Made by a program: the position numbers and the translations under genes
Source: Bacillus sp. CECT 9360
Lineage (GTDB): Bacteria; Bacillota; Bacilli; Bacillales; DSM-1321
Length of the DNA stretch: 64,000 nucleotides
Reading direction: 5' to 3'
NCBI RefSeq assembly: GCF_918741275.1
Contig: NZ_CAKKNA010000003.1
Coordinates: 248,001 to 312,000 of the forward strand
The notes under the pieces: generated by a model
The model's database searches: none
Told to the model about the DNA's origin: nothing
Seen by the model: only the letters and a program-made list of their open reading frames with translations
Shown here: piece by piece, positions 1-10,530 of the stretch
How the letters are laid out: each line of letters starts with the position of its first letter
How positions within the stretch are numbered: the first letter of the stretch is position 1

Positions 1-559
1 CCATAAGCGGAATCACAATGATCGCCAGCTGAAGAATCCCCGCAAGCGCTTTTTCAATCCCGTACAAAACGATAGCTCCAGCACCCTCCAACTCCGGTGC
101 AGCGCTACTTACAAAACCGTACTGTGCTGTTTCGCTCCCGCCGTTCCAGACAAGGTTGATCACAATAGCCGAAATCACCGCAAGGCCGATCCGCACCGCG
201 AGGATCATCCAAAGCTTGACACCGACTTTCATGGCGACGCCGGATTCAATCAGCAAATTGTGGGAAAAAGAAAGCATAACGGCAATGATAAATACTTCTT
301 TCACTGAGAGTTCGAGCGTCAATATTCCAGCAATCCCGGCGTATAGATTCAAGAAATTACCGAGTACAAGCGGGATCGCTGCTTCTCCCGGAAGTCCAAA
401 CAGATGCATCAATGGAGCGATGATTGTCGTAATCCAGCCCAGCACGGGTGTATATTGAAGTATTGAAATAATGAGTGTGACGGGGAAAATGACTTTCCCC
501 AGTGTCCATGTCGTATGAAGCCCGGCAAGCAGTCCCTTTTTAACAGATTCCTTCGTCAT
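1..559 (-). CDS. yvoD: YvoD-like nucleoside-recognition (gate) domain membrane protein, partial
   Basis: The frame opens at the ATG at 559 and runs off the left edge, so the C-terminus is missing. About 186 residues are visible. They are mostly hydrophobic helices separated by short polar loops, with small-residue-rich stretches (VMLSFSHNLL, VRIGLAVISA) typical of the nucleoside-recognition/gate family of inner-membrane proteins. A good ribosome site (AAGGGGGAAGGG) precedes the start. It lies 28 bp after lgt in the order hprK-lgt-yvoD, the B. subtilis arrangement, and is probably co-transcribed with them. The family name rests on this context plus helix pattern. The transported or sensed substrate is not known from sequence. 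Confidence 0.75.
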   Translation of the reverse strand, partial: MTKESVKKGLLAGLHTTWTLGKVIFPVTLIISILQYTPVLGWITTIIAPLMHLFGLPGEAAIPLVLGNFLNLYAGIAGILTLELSVKEVFIIAVMLSFSHNLLIESGVAMKVGVKLWMILAVRIGLAVISAIVINLVWNGGSETAQYGFVSSAAPELEGAGAIVLYGIEKALAGILQLAIIVIPLM

Positions 560-587
560 TTCCCTTCCCCCTTGCCTGCTATATGCT

Positions 588-1400
588 TTATGATTCTAAA
601 TATCTCTTATCGGCATAGCCACGCATTCTTCTGACAATTATTAAACCTACCGCGACTACTAGTAAGACAACCGAGATTACCTGTGCGATCCGAAGTGTTT
701 CCGTAAGCATTAAGCTGTCTGTACGAAGGCTCTCGATAAAGAAACGTCCAATAGAATACCAAATGACGTAGCCAAGAAAAAGTTCTCCCTGACGCAGGTT
801 GGCTTTCCTTAATAGAATTAGAATGACAACCCCGACAATATTCCAGACAGATTCATATAAGAAAGTCGGATGATAATAGGCACCGTTTATGTACATTTGA
901 TTAATGATGAAATCCGGAAGAAAAAGACCTTCCAAAAACGCTCTGCTGACTTCCCCTCCATGCGCTTCCTGATTCATAAAGTTCCCCCAACGCCCAATTG
1001 CCTGCCCTAACAGGATACTTGGCGCCGCAATATCAGCGATTTTCCAAAAAGACAACTTTTTAATCCTGGCAAACACGATGGCGGTCACAACAGAACCAAT
1101 GAGTGCTCCATGGATAGCAATTCCACCATTCCAAATGGCGATGATTTCCCCGGGATTCTGGCTATAATAATCCCATTCAAATAACACATAATAAATTCTA
1201 GCACTGACAATCGCAATAGGAACTGCATATAAAATTAAGTCCACAAACGTGTCCTTGTTGAGCCCTCTTCTTTCTGATTCCCTTACAGCCAGATAAAGCG
1301 CAAGCAGCACACCGGTACCGATAATCAAACCATACCAATGTACCTGAAGCGATCCCAATTCAAAGGCAATCGGATTTAAAGGCTTTATTCCTTCTTCCAT
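588..1400 (-). CDS. lgt: Prolipoprotein diacylglyceryl transferase
   Basis: This 270-residue, seven-helix membrane enzyme transfers diacylglycerol from phosphatidylglycerol to the lipobox cysteine of prolipoproteins, the first step of lipoprotein maturation at the outer face of the membrane. The Lgt signature is present as [14 protein letters not shown] at about residues 136-150, and the conserved [11 protein letters not shown] loop holds the essential histidine at about 95. Length is normal for Firmicutes. The ATG at 1400 has the site GAGGGAG upstream. It follows hprK by 44 bp and is likely in one transcript with it. Several lipoproteins in this window (19049, 20167, 22985, cccB) would be its substrates. 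Confidence 0.97.
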   Translation of the reverse strand: MEEGIKPLNPIAFELGSLQVHWYGLIIGTGVLLALYLAVRESERRGLNKDTFVDLILYAVPIAIVSARIYYVLFEWDYYSQNPGEIIAIWNGGIAIHGALIGSVVTAIVFARIKKLSFWKIADIAAPSILLGQAIGRWGNFMNQEAHGGEVSRAFLEGLFLPDFIINQMYINGAYYHPTFLYESVWNIVGVVILILLRKANLRQGELFLGYVIWYSIGRFFIESLRTDSLMLTETLRIAQVISVVLLVVAVGLIIVRRMRGYADKRYLES

Positions 1401-1444
1401 TCAAACTCCCTCTTTTCGCTCGTTTCTTAATATCGATGTGTAGT

Positions 1445-2380
1445 TTATAGTTCCTCATGGTCTCCCTCGGCGATGGCATTGTTTAAGCGGCTCGAAAACT
1501 GCTCAGCCGCGTTGACGCCCATCCGCTTCAATCGGAAGTTCATCGCTGCAACCTCGATAATAACCGCCAGGTTCCGCCCGGGCCGGACAGGCACAGTCAA
1601 TTTTGTGATGTCCGTGTCAATAATTTTCATCGTTTCCTCGTCCAGTCCAACCCGGTCGTACTGCTTATTTTTTTCCCATAGTTCAAGGTTGATCACGAGC
1701 GATATTTTCTTATTGCTGCGCACCGCCCCCGCCCCGAACAACGTCATGACGTTAATGATCCCAAGGCCACGAATCTCCAGCAGATGCTCAATCAACTCAG
1801 GAGCATTGCCAACCAGCGTATCCTGATCTTCCTGCCTGATTTCAACACAGTCATCGGCGACAAGCCGGTGTCCCCTTTTCACCAGTTCAAGAGCGGTCTC
1901 ACTTTTACCAACGCCGCTTTTCCCGGTAATCAAGACACCCACTCCGTAAATATCAATCAAAACCCCATGTACCGCAGTAGTAGGAGCCAGCTTACTTTCG
2001 AGAAAATTTGTCAAGTGACTGAACAATCTGGTTGTCTTCATGTTCGATCTCATGACCGGCACCGATTCACGCTCTGATGCCTGAATCAATTCTACGGGGA
2101 TATCCTGGCCGCGGGTAATGATAATCCCTGGAGTGATATCACGGCAAAGCTGTTCCATTCTGATCTTTTGTTCCGGTTCACTCAGCTTATCGTAAAAACT
2201 CATCTCCGTCATCCCAAGCAACTGAAGTCGTTCAGCCGGATAATAATCGAAAAAGCCGGCAATCTCAAGTCCCGGACGCGACAAATCACTGGTCACAATT
2301 GGTCTGTTGACCCCCTCTTCCCCGCTGATCAATTCTAAATGAAATGTATCGATGACATCTTTTACGCGTACTTTAGCCAT
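1445..2380 (-). CDS. hprK: HPr kinase/phosphorylase
   Basis: Bifunctional enzyme that phosphorylates HPr (and Crh) on Ser46 with ATP or pyrophosphate and removes the phosphate with Pi, driving CcpA-dependent catabolite repression. It is 311 residues, the usual length. The P-loop is GKSGVGKS at 153-160, the catalytic-site histidine is H138 in AVHGV, and the HprK signature [11 protein letters not shown] lies at about 201-211. Start at ATG 2380 with GGGAGG nine bases upstream. It heads the hprK-lgt-yvoD group and is divergent from the amidase gene at 2614. Confidence 0.98.
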   Translation of the reverse strand: MAKVRVKDVIDTFHLELISGEEGVNRPIVTSDLSRPGLEIAGFFDYYPAERLQLLGMTEMSFYDKLSEPEQKIRMEQLCRDITPGIIITRGQDIPVELIQASERESVPVMRSNMKTTRLFSHLTNFLESKLAPTTAVHGVLIDIYGVGVLITGKSGVGKSETALELVKRGHRLVADDCVEIRQEDQDTLVGNAPELIEHLLEIRGLGIINVMTLFGAGAVRSNKKISLVINLELWEKNKQYDRVGLDEETMKIIDTDITKLTVPVRPGRNLAVIIEVAAMNFRLKRMGVNAAEQFSSRLNNAIAEGDHEEL

Positions 2381-2613
2381 TTATGTAATTCCTCCCATTG
2401 GAGTTGATTGTAAAGTTCCTTCTCTATTTTAGCATTTTTTGTGAAAGAACCAAATAAAGCAGTTCAAAAAACATTCTGACAAGATATACCTTACATATTC
2501 TAATAAGCCCTATATGAACATTTCTTAATAAAGACGCTACTTATTACGCATTCATTTATATGATATGGACGAGACAACGCTTTACAACAATTTTATGGAA
2601 AGGAGGAACGATA

Positions 2614-3288
2614 ATGAAAATTATGCTAGATTCGGGCCACGGTTATCAGACGCCTGGAAAACGCACACCCGATGGGATGCGGGAGTATGAATTTAATCGC
2701 GCCGTCGCGTCCGAAGCTAAATCTTTGCTGGACAAGTATGCAGAAGTTACGGTCTACTTTGCTCATTCCGATCGCGAGGACATTCCCCTTCGCCGAAGAA
2801 CCGACCAGGCAAATGCGCTAAAAGCTGATGTGTATATTTCCATTCATGCAAACGCATTTGGAAATGGCTCTTGGAACGATGCAGGCGGAATCGAGACGTT
2901 CGTGTACGAAACAAAACCGAAAGAGTCCTTTTCTCTCGCGAAAAAAATTCAAAATAATATGACAGACTTGACTGGCCTTTTAGACCGCGGTGTGAAAACA
3001 GGCAATTTCCATGTTCTTCGCGAAACAAAATGTCCTGCTGTTCTTGTCGAATGCGGCTTTATGACAAACCGCCATGAAGCGTCTCTCCTCCGTTCCGAAG
3101 ATTATCGGAAGCTCTGCGCGAAAGCGATTGTCAAGAGCATTGTTCAGCATTTCCGACCTGAACTTTCCGAAAATCAAGGGAATACGCCCATTTACCGTGT
3201 TCAGACAGGTGCATTCAAGAGCAAGAGTAATGCCGAAGAACTTGTAAAAAGATTAAAAGCGGCTGGCTTTGAGAGCACGATTATCTAG
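2614..3288 (+). CDS. N-acetylmuramoyl-L-alanine amidase, CwlC-like, with a half SPOR domain
   Basis: Zinc amidase of the Amidase_3 family that cuts the amide bond between MurNAc and L-Ala in peptidoglycan. The zinc/catalytic residues are visible: H9 (DSGHG), an acidic residue in EYEF (about 24-26), H78 (SIHANAF) and E146 (LVECGF). I chose the ATG at 2614 because AAAGGAGG sits directly upstream; an in-frame ATG at 2560 lacks such a site. There is no signal peptide, as in the mother-cell lysis amidase CwlC. The C-terminus (193-224) holds only one SPOR/CwlC repeat (YRVQTGAF...AAGFE) where CwlC has two, so the wall-binding module looks halved. CwlC is the closest comparison; a phage-endolysin origin cannot be excluded. 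Confidence 0.88.
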   Translation: MKIMLDSGHGYQTPGKRTPDGMREYEFNRAVASEAKSLLDKYAEVTVYFAHSDREDIPLRRRTDQANALKADVYISIHANAFGNGSWNDAGGIETFVYETKPKESFSLAKKIQNNMTDLTGLLDRGVKTGNFHVLRETKCPAVLVECGFMTNRHEASLLRSEDYRKLCAKAIVKSIVQHFRPELSENQGNTPIYRVQTGAFKSKSNAEELVKRLKAAGFESTII

Positions 3289-3293
3289 AAAAA

Positions 3294-3327
3294 AAGTCCG
3301 GCAAAGCAGTTTCCCTTTGCCGGACTT
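3294..3327 (-). terminator. Terminator of the DUF4097 gene
   Basis: A perfect 13-bp inverted repeat (AAGTCCGGCAAAG) with an 8-base loop. On the minus strand it is followed by TTTTTTT, so it terminates the leftward DUF4097 transcript. The plus strand lacks a T-run, but the hairpin also lies just past the stop of the amidase gene. Confidence 0.85.
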
Positions 3328-3329
3328 GC

Positions 3330-3402
3330 CCTGGATGGGCTGGCATCGACGTAAGACATATCGATGTGGCAGGTCTTAGTCGATGTTCCTTACTTCCAGG
3401 GC
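3330..3402. repeat. Interspersed hairpin repeat, copy 1
   Basis: Nested palindrome: outer arms CCCTGGA/TCCAGGG, inner arms CATCGAC/GTCGATG and TAAGAC/GTCTTA, closed by a loop around CATATCGATGTGGCAG. The loop and inner stem match copies 2 and 3 at 4838 and 4911, while the outer stems differ in sequence but stay paired. No coding potential. Confidence 0.7.
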
Positions 3403-3416
3403 TTGCGTTTTCTAAT

Positions 3417-4517
3417 TTAGTTGATTGTTATAGAACCTGTCTTGGTATCAGCAAAAATATGCAGTGCCGGTTCATCGGGACGTGAAGTTTTAAACGTAAG
3501 CACCTTTTGGACCACTTCATTTTTTTCTTCTACAACTTCAATACCCGGAAGGTTCACATGCAAACTGCCGATATTGGACTTTAACTCTCCATGAACAGCC
3601 GTACCTGACTCCAGGTTCACGTATATTTTTCCGGTTACGGTTTTTGCATGAATATAGTCTCCCTGACGGCCTGGAAAGTCGCAGGATATATCACCTGAAA
3701 AAGATTGGGCATCTATTTTATTAAAATAACCATCAGTAACAATCGAACCGTTAAGTGTCTCAGCCTCGATTTTTTCTAAATGTGCATGTTCAACCGTAAT
3801 TGCCCCGTTACCGGTTTCAAACTCGGCTTTTTCACCGGAAAGCTGGTTGAAAGTAATCGTTCCATTAGCTGTTTTTGCCTTCATTTTTTCAAACTGCAGA
3901 TTTTTTCCGCTTATAGAACCATTGAATATCCTTATACTCACTTGGTCATAATGGGATTTCGGTACATAGATATTCGCTTCGATCTTCATTGACTTTTGTC
4001 TTGCAGCGAATTGAAAGCTATATTCGTTTGCTAAAAAAAGGACATCCCGCAAAAAGATGCTTCTCGCTTCATCCTGATTGTTTACCCTGTATATTTTCGC
4101 TTGGCATTCTACCCGCAAATCCTGCTGATCCCAAGGGATAAGATTAACTTTTCCGTTTGCTATTTCAATGTTGATTTCTTTAAAGAAGGTCTGATTTTGC
4201 TGGAATATATGGGCAATGTCTATGGAAGCTCCAAAGTTAAAATCCAAATCGGCTTCCTTCATTTTTTTGATGGCGCTATCGATAAAATCGATGACTTTGT
4301 CTTTTGAAGAGTGGATTTTTTTCTGAAAGGAATCATGAGATTTTTCGTCAGATTCTTCAAACTTAGTTACTGTTGCAAGCTCATGTACAAGGCTTTCTTC
4401 TTTTTTTCCGCTTTCCTGTTCGGCTTTATCCAATTCTGCCAGCAGAGCCAACGCGTCATCAGCTGATAATTTCCCTTCCTGAACTAATTTCAAAATCCGT
4501 TTCTTTTCCTCCTGCAT
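3417..4517 (-). CDS. yvlB: DUF4097 (beta-strand repeat) protein, YvlB-like
   Basis: 366 residues. The first 30 residues form an amphipathic helix typical of the SHOCT-like N-terminus of YvlB (KRILKLVQEGKLSADDALALL). Residues 120-366 consist of repeated short beta strands with recurring NG turns (NGSISG, NGTITF, NGAITV, NGSIV), the right-handed beta-helix pattern of DUF4097. In B. subtilis the yvlABCD operon lies between uvrA and hprK and responds to envelope stress; here only yvlB remains, with no PspC-like yvlC or yvlD. The start has AAAGGTGGGG upstream. Biochemical role unknown. Confidence 0.88.
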   Translation of the reverse strand: MQEEKKRILKLVQEGKLSADDALALLAELDKAEQESGKKEESLVHELATVTKFEESDEKSHDSFQKKIHSSKDKVIDFIDSAIKKMKEADLDFNFGASIDIAHIFQQNQTFFKEINIEIANGKVNLIPWDQQDLRVECQAKIYRVNNQDEARSIFLRDVLFLANEYSFQFAARQKSMKIEANIYVPKSHYDQVSIRIFNGSISGKNLQFEKMKAKTANGTITFNQLSGEKAEFETGNGAITVEHAHLEKIEAETLNGSIVTDGYFNKIDAQSFSGDISCDFPGRQGDYIHAKTVTGKIYVNLESGTAVHGELKSNIGSLHVNLPGIEVVEEKNEVVQKVLTFKTSRPDEPALHIFADTKTGSITIN

Positions 4518-4837
4518 TTACTTCCCCACCTTTACTATAAGTAAAAAAATGAATTCACTTATAATGTTTACGCTACCAGTTGCAAAAAGTTTCATATTGA
4601 ATTTGTTTTATCATTGTATCAGGTAATTCGACAGTCGTGTCTCGACAACTTACTTCCGGGAATACATCCGAATTTCCCCGGAAATATTATCTTTCATATC
4701 GTTTCAATCAAACGATTGATTAAGAACCTAAGAGACATGAACAGACAGAAAACTCGTCGATTGACGAGCCGCAAGGCGGAAATTAGACGAAGTTGAGGCT
4801 CACAGGACAAGGAATTCTACGACAACGATGCATCACT
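4518..4837. other. Intergenic region upstream of yvlB
   Basis: AT-rich and without a credible gene. It holds several short inverted repeats: TTCCGGGAA...TTTCCCCGGAA near 4653-4686, CTCGTC-GATT-GACGAG near 4751-4767, and AATCG/CGATT around the TTCAATCAAACG stretch near 4700-4716. The yvlB promoter must lie in the left part. The right end leads into the two hairpin repeats. Confidence 0.5.
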
Positions 4838-4910
4838 AGCGCAGGATGCGCTGGCGTCGGTGTAAGACATAAGGACGTAGCAGGTTTTAGCCGACGTTTC
4901 GCCTTTCCTT
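4838..4910. repeat. Interspersed hairpin repeat, copy 2
   Basis: Inner arms CGTCGG/CCGACG and TAAGAC/GTTTTA (one G-U type change) surround the loop CATAAGGACGTAGCAG. Outer arms ACAAGGAA (from 4806) and TTCCTTG (to 4912) extend the stem. The loop is nearly identical to that of copies 1 and 3 although the stems have diverged by compensatory changes. Confidence 0.7.
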
Positions 4911-4986
4911 GACAGCTTTTCGAGGATGTGGGTCACACAGGCGAAGACATAAGGACGTGGTGCACTTAGTCTGTGTTCGGCTTTCT
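4911..4986. repeat. Interspersed hairpin repeat, copy 3
   Basis: Arms ACACAG/CTGTGT enclose AAGACATAAGGACGTGGTGC, the same loop core as copy 2 with two changes. It lies tail to head with copy 2, just downstream of the uvrA terminator. Confidence 0.65.
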
Positions 4987-4997
4987 GCCAAAAATAA

Positions 4998-5017
4998 AGC
5001 AAGCCCCATGGCTTGCT
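4998..5017 (-). terminator. uvrA terminator
   Basis: On the minus strand AGCAAGCC-ATGG-GGCTTGCT is followed by TTATTTTT directly after the uvrA stop codon. An intrinsic terminator for uvrBA. Confidence 0.85.
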
Positions 5018-7894
5018 CTACTTTACATGTTCATGTTCTTTTTCTTCAATCCATTTTTCCATACGAATCTGGTCACGGGTTAAAACTGATTTTAGATATT
5101 TGCCTGTATATGATTCTTCTACCTTAATGATTTTCTCTGGTGTTCCCATTGCCACAATCGTTCCGCCTTTATCCCCACCTTCAGGACCAAGATCGACAAT
5201 ATAATCCGCTGCTTTAATCACATCGAGATTATGTTCGATCACAAGAACGGTATCGCCATTCTCGACAAGCCGTTGTAAAACAATCAACAGTCTGGAAATA
5301 TCATCGACATGCAGCCCGGTCGTCGGTTCGTCCAAGATATAAAAGGAACGGCCATTTGATCGTTTATGCAACTCCGAAGCAAGCTTCACACGCTGAGCTT
5401 CTCCTCCGGAAAGCGTCGTAGCCGGCTGCCCAAGTGTAATGTATCCAAGACCGACATCATAAATCGTTTGTAGCTTCCTTCTGATTTTCGGAATATTTTC
5501 AAAGAATGGAAGAGCGTCTTCCACCGTCATTTCAAGAATTTCAGAAATATTTTTGCCTTTATATTTAACTTCCAGCGTCTCGCGGTTATAACGCTTTCCA
5601 TGACAAACTTCACATGGAACGTAAACGTCAGGAAGAAAATGCATTTCAATCTTAATAATTCCATCGCCACGGCATGCTTCACAGCGGCCGCCTTTCACGT
5701 TAAAGCTAAAGCGTCCTTTTTTATAGCCGCGAATTTTCGCTTCGTTTGTGGAGGCATAGACATCACGCATATCATCGAAAACACCTATATAAGTAGCCGG
5801 ATTGGAACGCGGTGTCCTGCCTATTGGCGATTGGTCTATATCGATGACCTTTTCAAGATGTTCAATGCCTTTAATCTCTTTAAACTGTCCTGGCTTTGCC
5901 TTTGCACGGTTCAGCTTTTGGGCAAGCGTCTTATGAAGGATTTCATTAACCAAGGTACTCTTACCCGAACCTGAAACACCAGTAACGGCTATAAAGTTAC
6001 CAAGCGGGAATTTAACGTTAACATTCTTTAAGTTATTTTCATTTGCACCTTTAATTTCGACAAACCTTCCGTCGCTCTTGCGGCGCTCAAGTGGAAGTGG
6101 AATGAATTTCTTCCCTGATAGATATTGTCCCGTTATCGAGTTCGGATCTTCCATTACATGTTCAGGAGTTCCGGCGGAAATGATTTCTCCCCCATGCACA
6201 CCCGCACCAGGACCGACATCAATAAGATAGTCGGCAGCCATCATCGTATCCTCATCATGTTCAACCACAATCAGAGTATTGCCGATATCGCGCATATTCT
6301 TTAACGTATCAATCAGCCGGTCGTTATCCCGTTGATGAAGGCCGATTGAAGGCTCATCGAGGATATAAAGAACTCCGGTCAGGCGGGAGCCGATCTGGGT
6401 GGCAAGGCGAATACGCTGAGCCTCCCCGCCGGAAAGTGTGCCTGCCGCACGGCTTAACGATAAATATTCAAGCCCTACATTCGAGAGGAAACCCAAGCGT
6501 TCTTCAATTTCCCGCAAAATCAGATTCGAAATTTTTCTTTCCTTTTCCGTTAACTCAAGATTATTATAAAAATCCAAAGCCTCTTTAATGGAAAGTGAAG
6601 TGGTCTGGCTAATATGCTTCCCTTGAATCAAGACAGCAAGACTTTCACGCTTCAGTCTGTATCCCTTACAGGTTTGGCAATCATGCTCAGCCATGTATTT
6701 CCCCATCTGCTCCCTAGTCCAATCAGAGCTCGTTTCCTTGTAACGGCGTTCTACATTTTTTAAGATGCCTTCAAATTGAAGATAATTTTCCCGGACCTGT
6801 CCAAAATCATTTTCATACCTGAAGTAGATTTTATCTTTTTTGGAACCGTATAATATTTTATCCAGAGCTGCTTCGGACATATCTTTAACCGGGACATCCA
6901 TATCAATGCCAAAATGATTCGCGATCGCTTCGAGCAATTGCGGATAATACTGTGAGCTGGTCGGCTCCCATGGAGCAATTGCATGCTGGCGAAGGGTAAG
7001 ACTCCTGTCCGGAATCACAAGTTCTATGTCTACCTCGAGTTTAGAACCAAGGCCGTCACAGTCGGTGCAAGCCCCAAAAGGACTGTTAAAAGAAAACATT
7101 CTCGGCTCAAGCTCTCCAATTGAAAAACCGCAGTATGGACAGGCGTGATGTTCACTGAAAAGAAGCTCTTCCTCACCGTTCACATCGATAATCACTTTCC
7201 CCTCGCCCAGCTTCAATGAATTTTCCAATGAATCGGCAAGACGCGCAGAAACACCCTCCTTTACAACGATTCGGTCGATGATCACCTCTATTGAATGCTT
7301 TTTATTCTTTTCAAGGTTGATTTCATCGCCTAGATCATGAATTTCTCCATTAATTCGAGCCCTGACATACCCTTGTTTCTTAATATCCTCAAGGACCTTA
7401 GCATGAGTGCCTTTTCTGCCGGATACCAGCGGAGCAAGTACTTGCAGCTTGGTGCGTTCAGGATATTCCATAATTCTGTCAACCATTTGCTCAATGGTTT
7501 GCGATGTGATTTCTATATGATGAATCGGGCATGTCGGCCGGCCAACACGCGCGTACAATAAACGTAAATAATCATAAATCTCCGTTACGGTTCCCACAGT
7601 AGAACGAGGATTCCGGCTCGTCGTTTTCTGGTCGATTGAAATCGCTGGCGATAAACCTTCAATCGAATCGACATCCGGTTTGTCCATTTGCCCCAGAAAT
7701 TGGCGGGCGTAAGCAGACAACGACTCCACATAGCGTCGCTGCCCTTCCGCATATATCGTATCAAAAGCTAAAGACGATTTGCCAGAACCTGATAACCCTG
7801 TCAGAACGACCAGCTTATCTCTAGGAATGGTGACATCAATATTTTTTAGGTTATGCGCTCTGGCGCCTTTAACGATGAGTTTATCCATTACCAT
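5018..7894 (-). CDS. uvrA: Excinuclease ABC subunit A
   Basis: Damage-recognition ATPase of nucleotide excision repair; it loads UvrB on lesions. 958 residues, full length. It has two ABC ATPase modules: Walker [10 protein letters not shown] near residue 35 and GVSGSGKST near 640, each with an LSGGEAQR signature. Zinc modules are CPYCG...CTDCDG (about 253-280) and CEACRG...CEVCHG (about 740-765). The ATG at 7894 has AAGGATGA upstream and starts 7 bp after the uvrB stop, so the two genes are one operon. In B. subtilis this operon is LexA-controlled; I did not find a clear LexA box upstream of uvrB. Confidence 0.99.
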   Translation of the reverse strand: MVMDKLIVKGARAHNLKNIDVTIPRDKLVVLTGLSGSGKSSLAFDTIYAEGQRRYVESLSAYARQFLGQMDKPDVDSIEGLSPAISIDQKTTSRNPRSTVGTVTEIYDYLRLLYARVGRPTCPIHHIEITSQTIEQMVDRIMEYPERTKLQVLAPLVSGRKGTHAKVLEDIKKQGYVRARINGEIHDLGDEINLEKNKKHSIEVIIDRIVVKEGVSARLADSLENSLKLGEGKVIIDVNGEEELLFSEHHACPYCGFSIGELEPRMFSFNSPFGACTDCDGLGSKLEVDIELVIPDRSLTLRQHAIAPWEPTSSQYYPQLLEAIANHFGIDMDVPVKDMSEAALDKILYGSKKDKIYFRYENDFGQVRENYLQFEGILKNVERRYKETSSDWTREQMGKYMAEHDCQTCKGYRLKRESLAVLIQGKHISQTTSLSIKEALDFYNNLELTEKERKISNLILREIEERLGFLSNVGLEYLSLSRAAGTLSGGEAQRIRLATQIGSRLTGVLYILDEPSIGLHQRDNDRLIDTLKNMRDIGNTLIVVEHDEDTMMAADYLIDVGPGAGVHGGEIISAGTPEHVMEDPNSITGQYLSGKKFIPLPLERRKSDGRFVEIKGANENNLKNVNVKFPLGNFIAVTGVSGSGKSTLVNEILHKTLAQKLNRAKAKPGQFKEIKGIEHLEKVIDIDQSPIGRTPRSNPATYIGVFDDMRDVYASTNEAKIRGYKKGRFSFNVKGGRCEACRGDGIIKIEMHFLPDVYVPCEVCHGKRYNRETLEVKYKGKNISEILEMTVEDALPFFENIPKIRRKLQTIYDVGLGYITLGQPATTLSGGEAQRVKLASELHKRSNGRSFYILDEPTTGLHVDDISRLLIVLQRLVENGDTVLVIEHNLDVIKAADYIVDLGPEGGDKGGTIVAMGTPEKIIKVEESYTGKYLKSVLTRDQIRMEKWIEEKEHEHVK

Positions 7895-7901
7895 TGTCTC
7901 G

Positions 7902-9881
7902 TCATCCTTCCGCTTTTAACTCTAGCAGCAAATCACGAAGCTCTGCGGCGCGTTCGAAATCCAATGCTTTCGCCGCTTGCTTCATCTCTTTTTCCATACT
8001 AGCAATCATCTTCTCGCGTTCTTTTTTCGTCATATTAGCAAGGCTTGGTGCAGGATTATATTGTTCCTGTTCTTCCGCGGCATGGGTAGCCCTGATTCCT
8101 TCCCTAATATCCTTTTGGATCGTTTGTGGAACAATGCCATGCTCTTTATTGTGTTTCTCCTGTATCTCCCGGCGCCGTTTTGTTTCACTTATCGCCAGTT
8201 CCATCGAGTTCGTTATTCGGTCTGCATACATGATGACACGGCCATTTTCGTTCCGGGCAGCACGACCGATCGTCTGAATCAATGACCGCTCTGAGCGAAG
8301 GAAACCTTCCTTATCAGCATCCAAAATCGTAACTAGGGAAACCTCCGGGATATCCAATCCTTCCCTGAGCAGGTTGATTCCCACCAAAACATCATACTTC
8401 CCCATCCTGAGCTCGCGGATGATTTCAATCCGATCTAATGTCTTTACCTCAGAATGCAGATATTGAACTTTAATGCCGATTTCTTTTAAATAATCGGTCA
8501 GGTCTTCGGACATTTTCTTGGTTAAAGTCGTAACAAGCACGCGCTCATTCTTTTTAACCCGCTCCTGGATTTCGCCGATTAAATCATCAATCTGCCCTTC
8601 AATGGGGCGGACATCAATAATTGGATCCAATAAACCGGTAGGCCTGATGATCTGTTCAACCATCTCAGGGGAATGATCAATTTCATAAGGTCCTGGAGTC
8701 GCGGAAACATATACAGCTTGACCCACTTTTTTCTCAAACTCTTCAAATCTGAGCGGCCTGTTATCCATCGCGGAAGGCAAACGGAAGCCGTGATCAACAA
8801 GCACCTGCTTGCGGGCTTGGTCTCCATTGAACATCCCGCGTATTTGTGGAAGCGATACGTGCGACTCGTCCACGACAAGTAGGAAGTCTTCTGGAAAATA
8901 GTCCAACAGCGTATAAGGTGTCGAACCGGAAGGCCTTAATGTAAGATGGCGGGAATAGTTTTCAATGCCTGAACAAAAACCCATTTCGCTCATCATTTCA
9001 AGATCATATCTCGTTCTTTGTTCAATACGCTGGGCCTCAAGGAGCTTTTCGTCTTCCCGAAGATCGACTAAACGTTCTTCTAGTTCTTTTTCGATATTGG
9101 CAATTGCCAATTTCATTTTTTCTTCCCTGGTAACAAAGTGGGACGCCGGGAAAATCGCAATATGATCCCGCTCACCGATAATTTCTCCTGTCAGTGCATC
9201 CACTTCACGAATCCGGTCGATTTCATCGCCAAAGAATTCAACCCTCATGCAATGTTCATCACGTGAAGCAGGGAAGATTTCGACTACATCTCCTCGTACA
9301 CGGAATGTCCCGCGTTGGAAGGCAATATCATTTCTTTCATATTGGATGTCGACCAGGCGATGCAGCAGCGTGTTTCTGTCCATTTCCATGCCGGTGCGGA
9401 GTGAAACGACCATCTCTCGGTACTCTTCCGGAGAACCGAGACCATAAATGCAGGATACACTGGCAATAATGATGACATCCTTGCGTTCGAATAAGGACGA
9501 AGTGGCTGAGTGCCGTAGCTTATCAATTTCATCATTGATGCTCGCGTCCTTTTCAATGAATGTGTCTGTAGATGGCACATACGCTTCCGGTTGGTAATAG
9601 TCATAATAGCTGACAAAGTATTCAACGGCGTTATTTGGGAAAAATTCTTTAAATTCACTGTACAGCTGGCCGGCCAGCGTTTTATTGTGGGCAATGACAA
9701 GCGTCGGCTTGTTCACTTCCTTTATAACATTCGACATAGTGAACGTTTTGCCCGTACCCGTCGCCCCAAGTAATGTCTGATGTTTTTTTCCTTTATTTAA
9801 ACCATCAAGGATCTGCCGGATCGCTTCCGGCTGATCTCCTTGAGGTGAATATTTTGAGACTAGCTCAAATACGTCCTTCAC
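7902..9881 (-). CDS. uvrB: Excinuclease ABC subunit B
   Basis: DNA-helicase-like subunit that verifies the lesion and recruits UvrC. 659 residues. Motifs in order: Walker A GATGTGKT (about 39-46), the beta-hairpin [10 protein letters not shown] (about 92-101) that inserts between strands, Walker B VVDESH (about 337), SATP motif, motif [11 protein letters not shown], and the C-terminal UVR coiled coil ([12 protein letters not shown]). The start codon is GTG at 9881 with GGGAGG eight bases upstream. Confidence 0.99.
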   Translation of the reverse strand: MKDVFELVSKYSPQGDQPEAIRQILDGLNKGKKHQTLLGATGTGKTFTMSNVIKEVNKPTLVIAHNKTLAGQLYSEFKEFFPNNAVEYFVSYYDYYQPEAYVPSTDTFIEKDASINDEIDKLRHSATSSLFERKDVIIIASVSCIYGLGSPEEYREMVVSLRTGMEMDRNTLLHRLVDIQYERNDIAFQRGTFRVRGDVVEIFPASRDEHCMRVEFFGDEIDRIREVDALTGEIIGERDHIAIFPASHFVTREEKMKLAIANIEKELEERLVDLREDEKLLEAQRIEQRTRYDLEMMSEMGFCSGIENYSRHLTLRPSGSTPYTLLDYFPEDFLLVVDESHVSLPQIRGMFNGDQARKQVLVDHGFRLPSAMDNRPLRFEEFEKKVGQAVYVSATPGPYEIDHSPEMVEQIIRPTGLLDPIIDVRPIEGQIDDLIGEIQERVKKNERVLVTTLTKKMSEDLTDYLKEIGIKVQYLHSEVKTLDRIEIIRELRMGKYDVLVGINLLREGLDIPEVSLVTILDADKEGFLRSERSLIQTIGRAARNENGRVIMYADRITNSMELAISETKRRREIQEKHNKEHGIVPQTIQKDIREGIRATHAAEEQEQYNPAPSLANMTKKEREKMIASMEKEMKQAAKALDFERAAELRDLLLELKAEG

Positions 9882-10107
9882 TTGGTTAACCTCCCATCGT
9901 CTTTACCATATAACTTTATCTCTATTAAAAGAAGAAGGATCTTCTAGAATCCCTCTCTGCCTGTATCTATATATTTATAGCCATTTTCTTGACTTTCATA
10001 TACACATTCTACCACATAGTCACAAAAACAAACCAGTAAAAAGCGAACATTTATTCGTTTTTCTTTCGACATTGGCTCATTCATTGAAGATAGGTTTCAT
10101 AAAAAAA

Positions 10108-10125
10108 AGCACCTTACTAGGCGCT
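10108..10125 (-). terminator. csbA terminator
   Basis: On the minus strand AGCGCC-TAGTAA-GGTGCT is followed by eight T. It overlaps the last codons of csbA. Confidence 0.8.
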
Positions 10126-10347
10126 TGACGCGTTTTTCTCAATCATTCTTGAGGATAACCAAAAGCCAACAGTCAGTGAAAATGCGTCTATGATAATTAG
10201 CCACCACTCGTGCGTATACCCCTTATACGCAGATGCCGCAATTAATGCGACTGTCAACGCAAGGCCAATGACGCGATTATAGGTCACTCTGGTAAACAGC
10301 ATAACGAGCAGAGCCGGAAGTATGAGTGCAGATAGTAGCTTAATCAT
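10117..10347 (-). CDS. csbA: CsbA family small membrane protein
   Basis: 76 residues, the same length as B. subtilis CsbA, a sigma-B-controlled general-stress protein of unknown function. Three hydrophobic segments are visible (about 2-18, 25-40 and 50-66). The ATG at 10347 is preferred because GAAGGGAGATAGAG lies just before it; an upstream in-frame ATG adds 22 residues without a site. It lies immediately upstream of uvrB as in B. subtilis. I could not find a convincing sigma-B promoter upstream. Confidence 0.85.
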   Translation of the reverse strand: MIKLLSALILPALLVMLFTRVTYNRVIGLALTVALIAASAYKGYTHEWWLIIIDAFSLTVGFWLSSRMIEKNASSA

Positions 10348-10474
10348 TTCTCTATCTCCCTTCAGAGAACCAATCATATGAACTGAATATATCAAAAGGT
10401 AAAAACAGAACATACTTATTTTAACGGATTATTGCTTTTTTTGCCAGTAAATTGACCGACATATTTATGTATAA

Positions 10475-10511
10475 AAGGACCTTGCCAACCGTTACCGGAG
10501 TCAAGGTCCTT
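10475..10511 (-). terminator. Catalase gene terminator
   Basis: A 10-bp inverted repeat (AAGGACCTTG/CAAGGTCCTT) followed on the minus strand by TTTTAT, 20 bp past the catalase stop. Confidence 0.85.
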
Positions 10512-10530
10512 GCACTTTCAACCATTAAAC

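Noticed and set aside
4614-5002. Short frames between yvlB and uvrA
   Set aside because: They cross inverted repeats and the hairpin elements and have no ribosome site.
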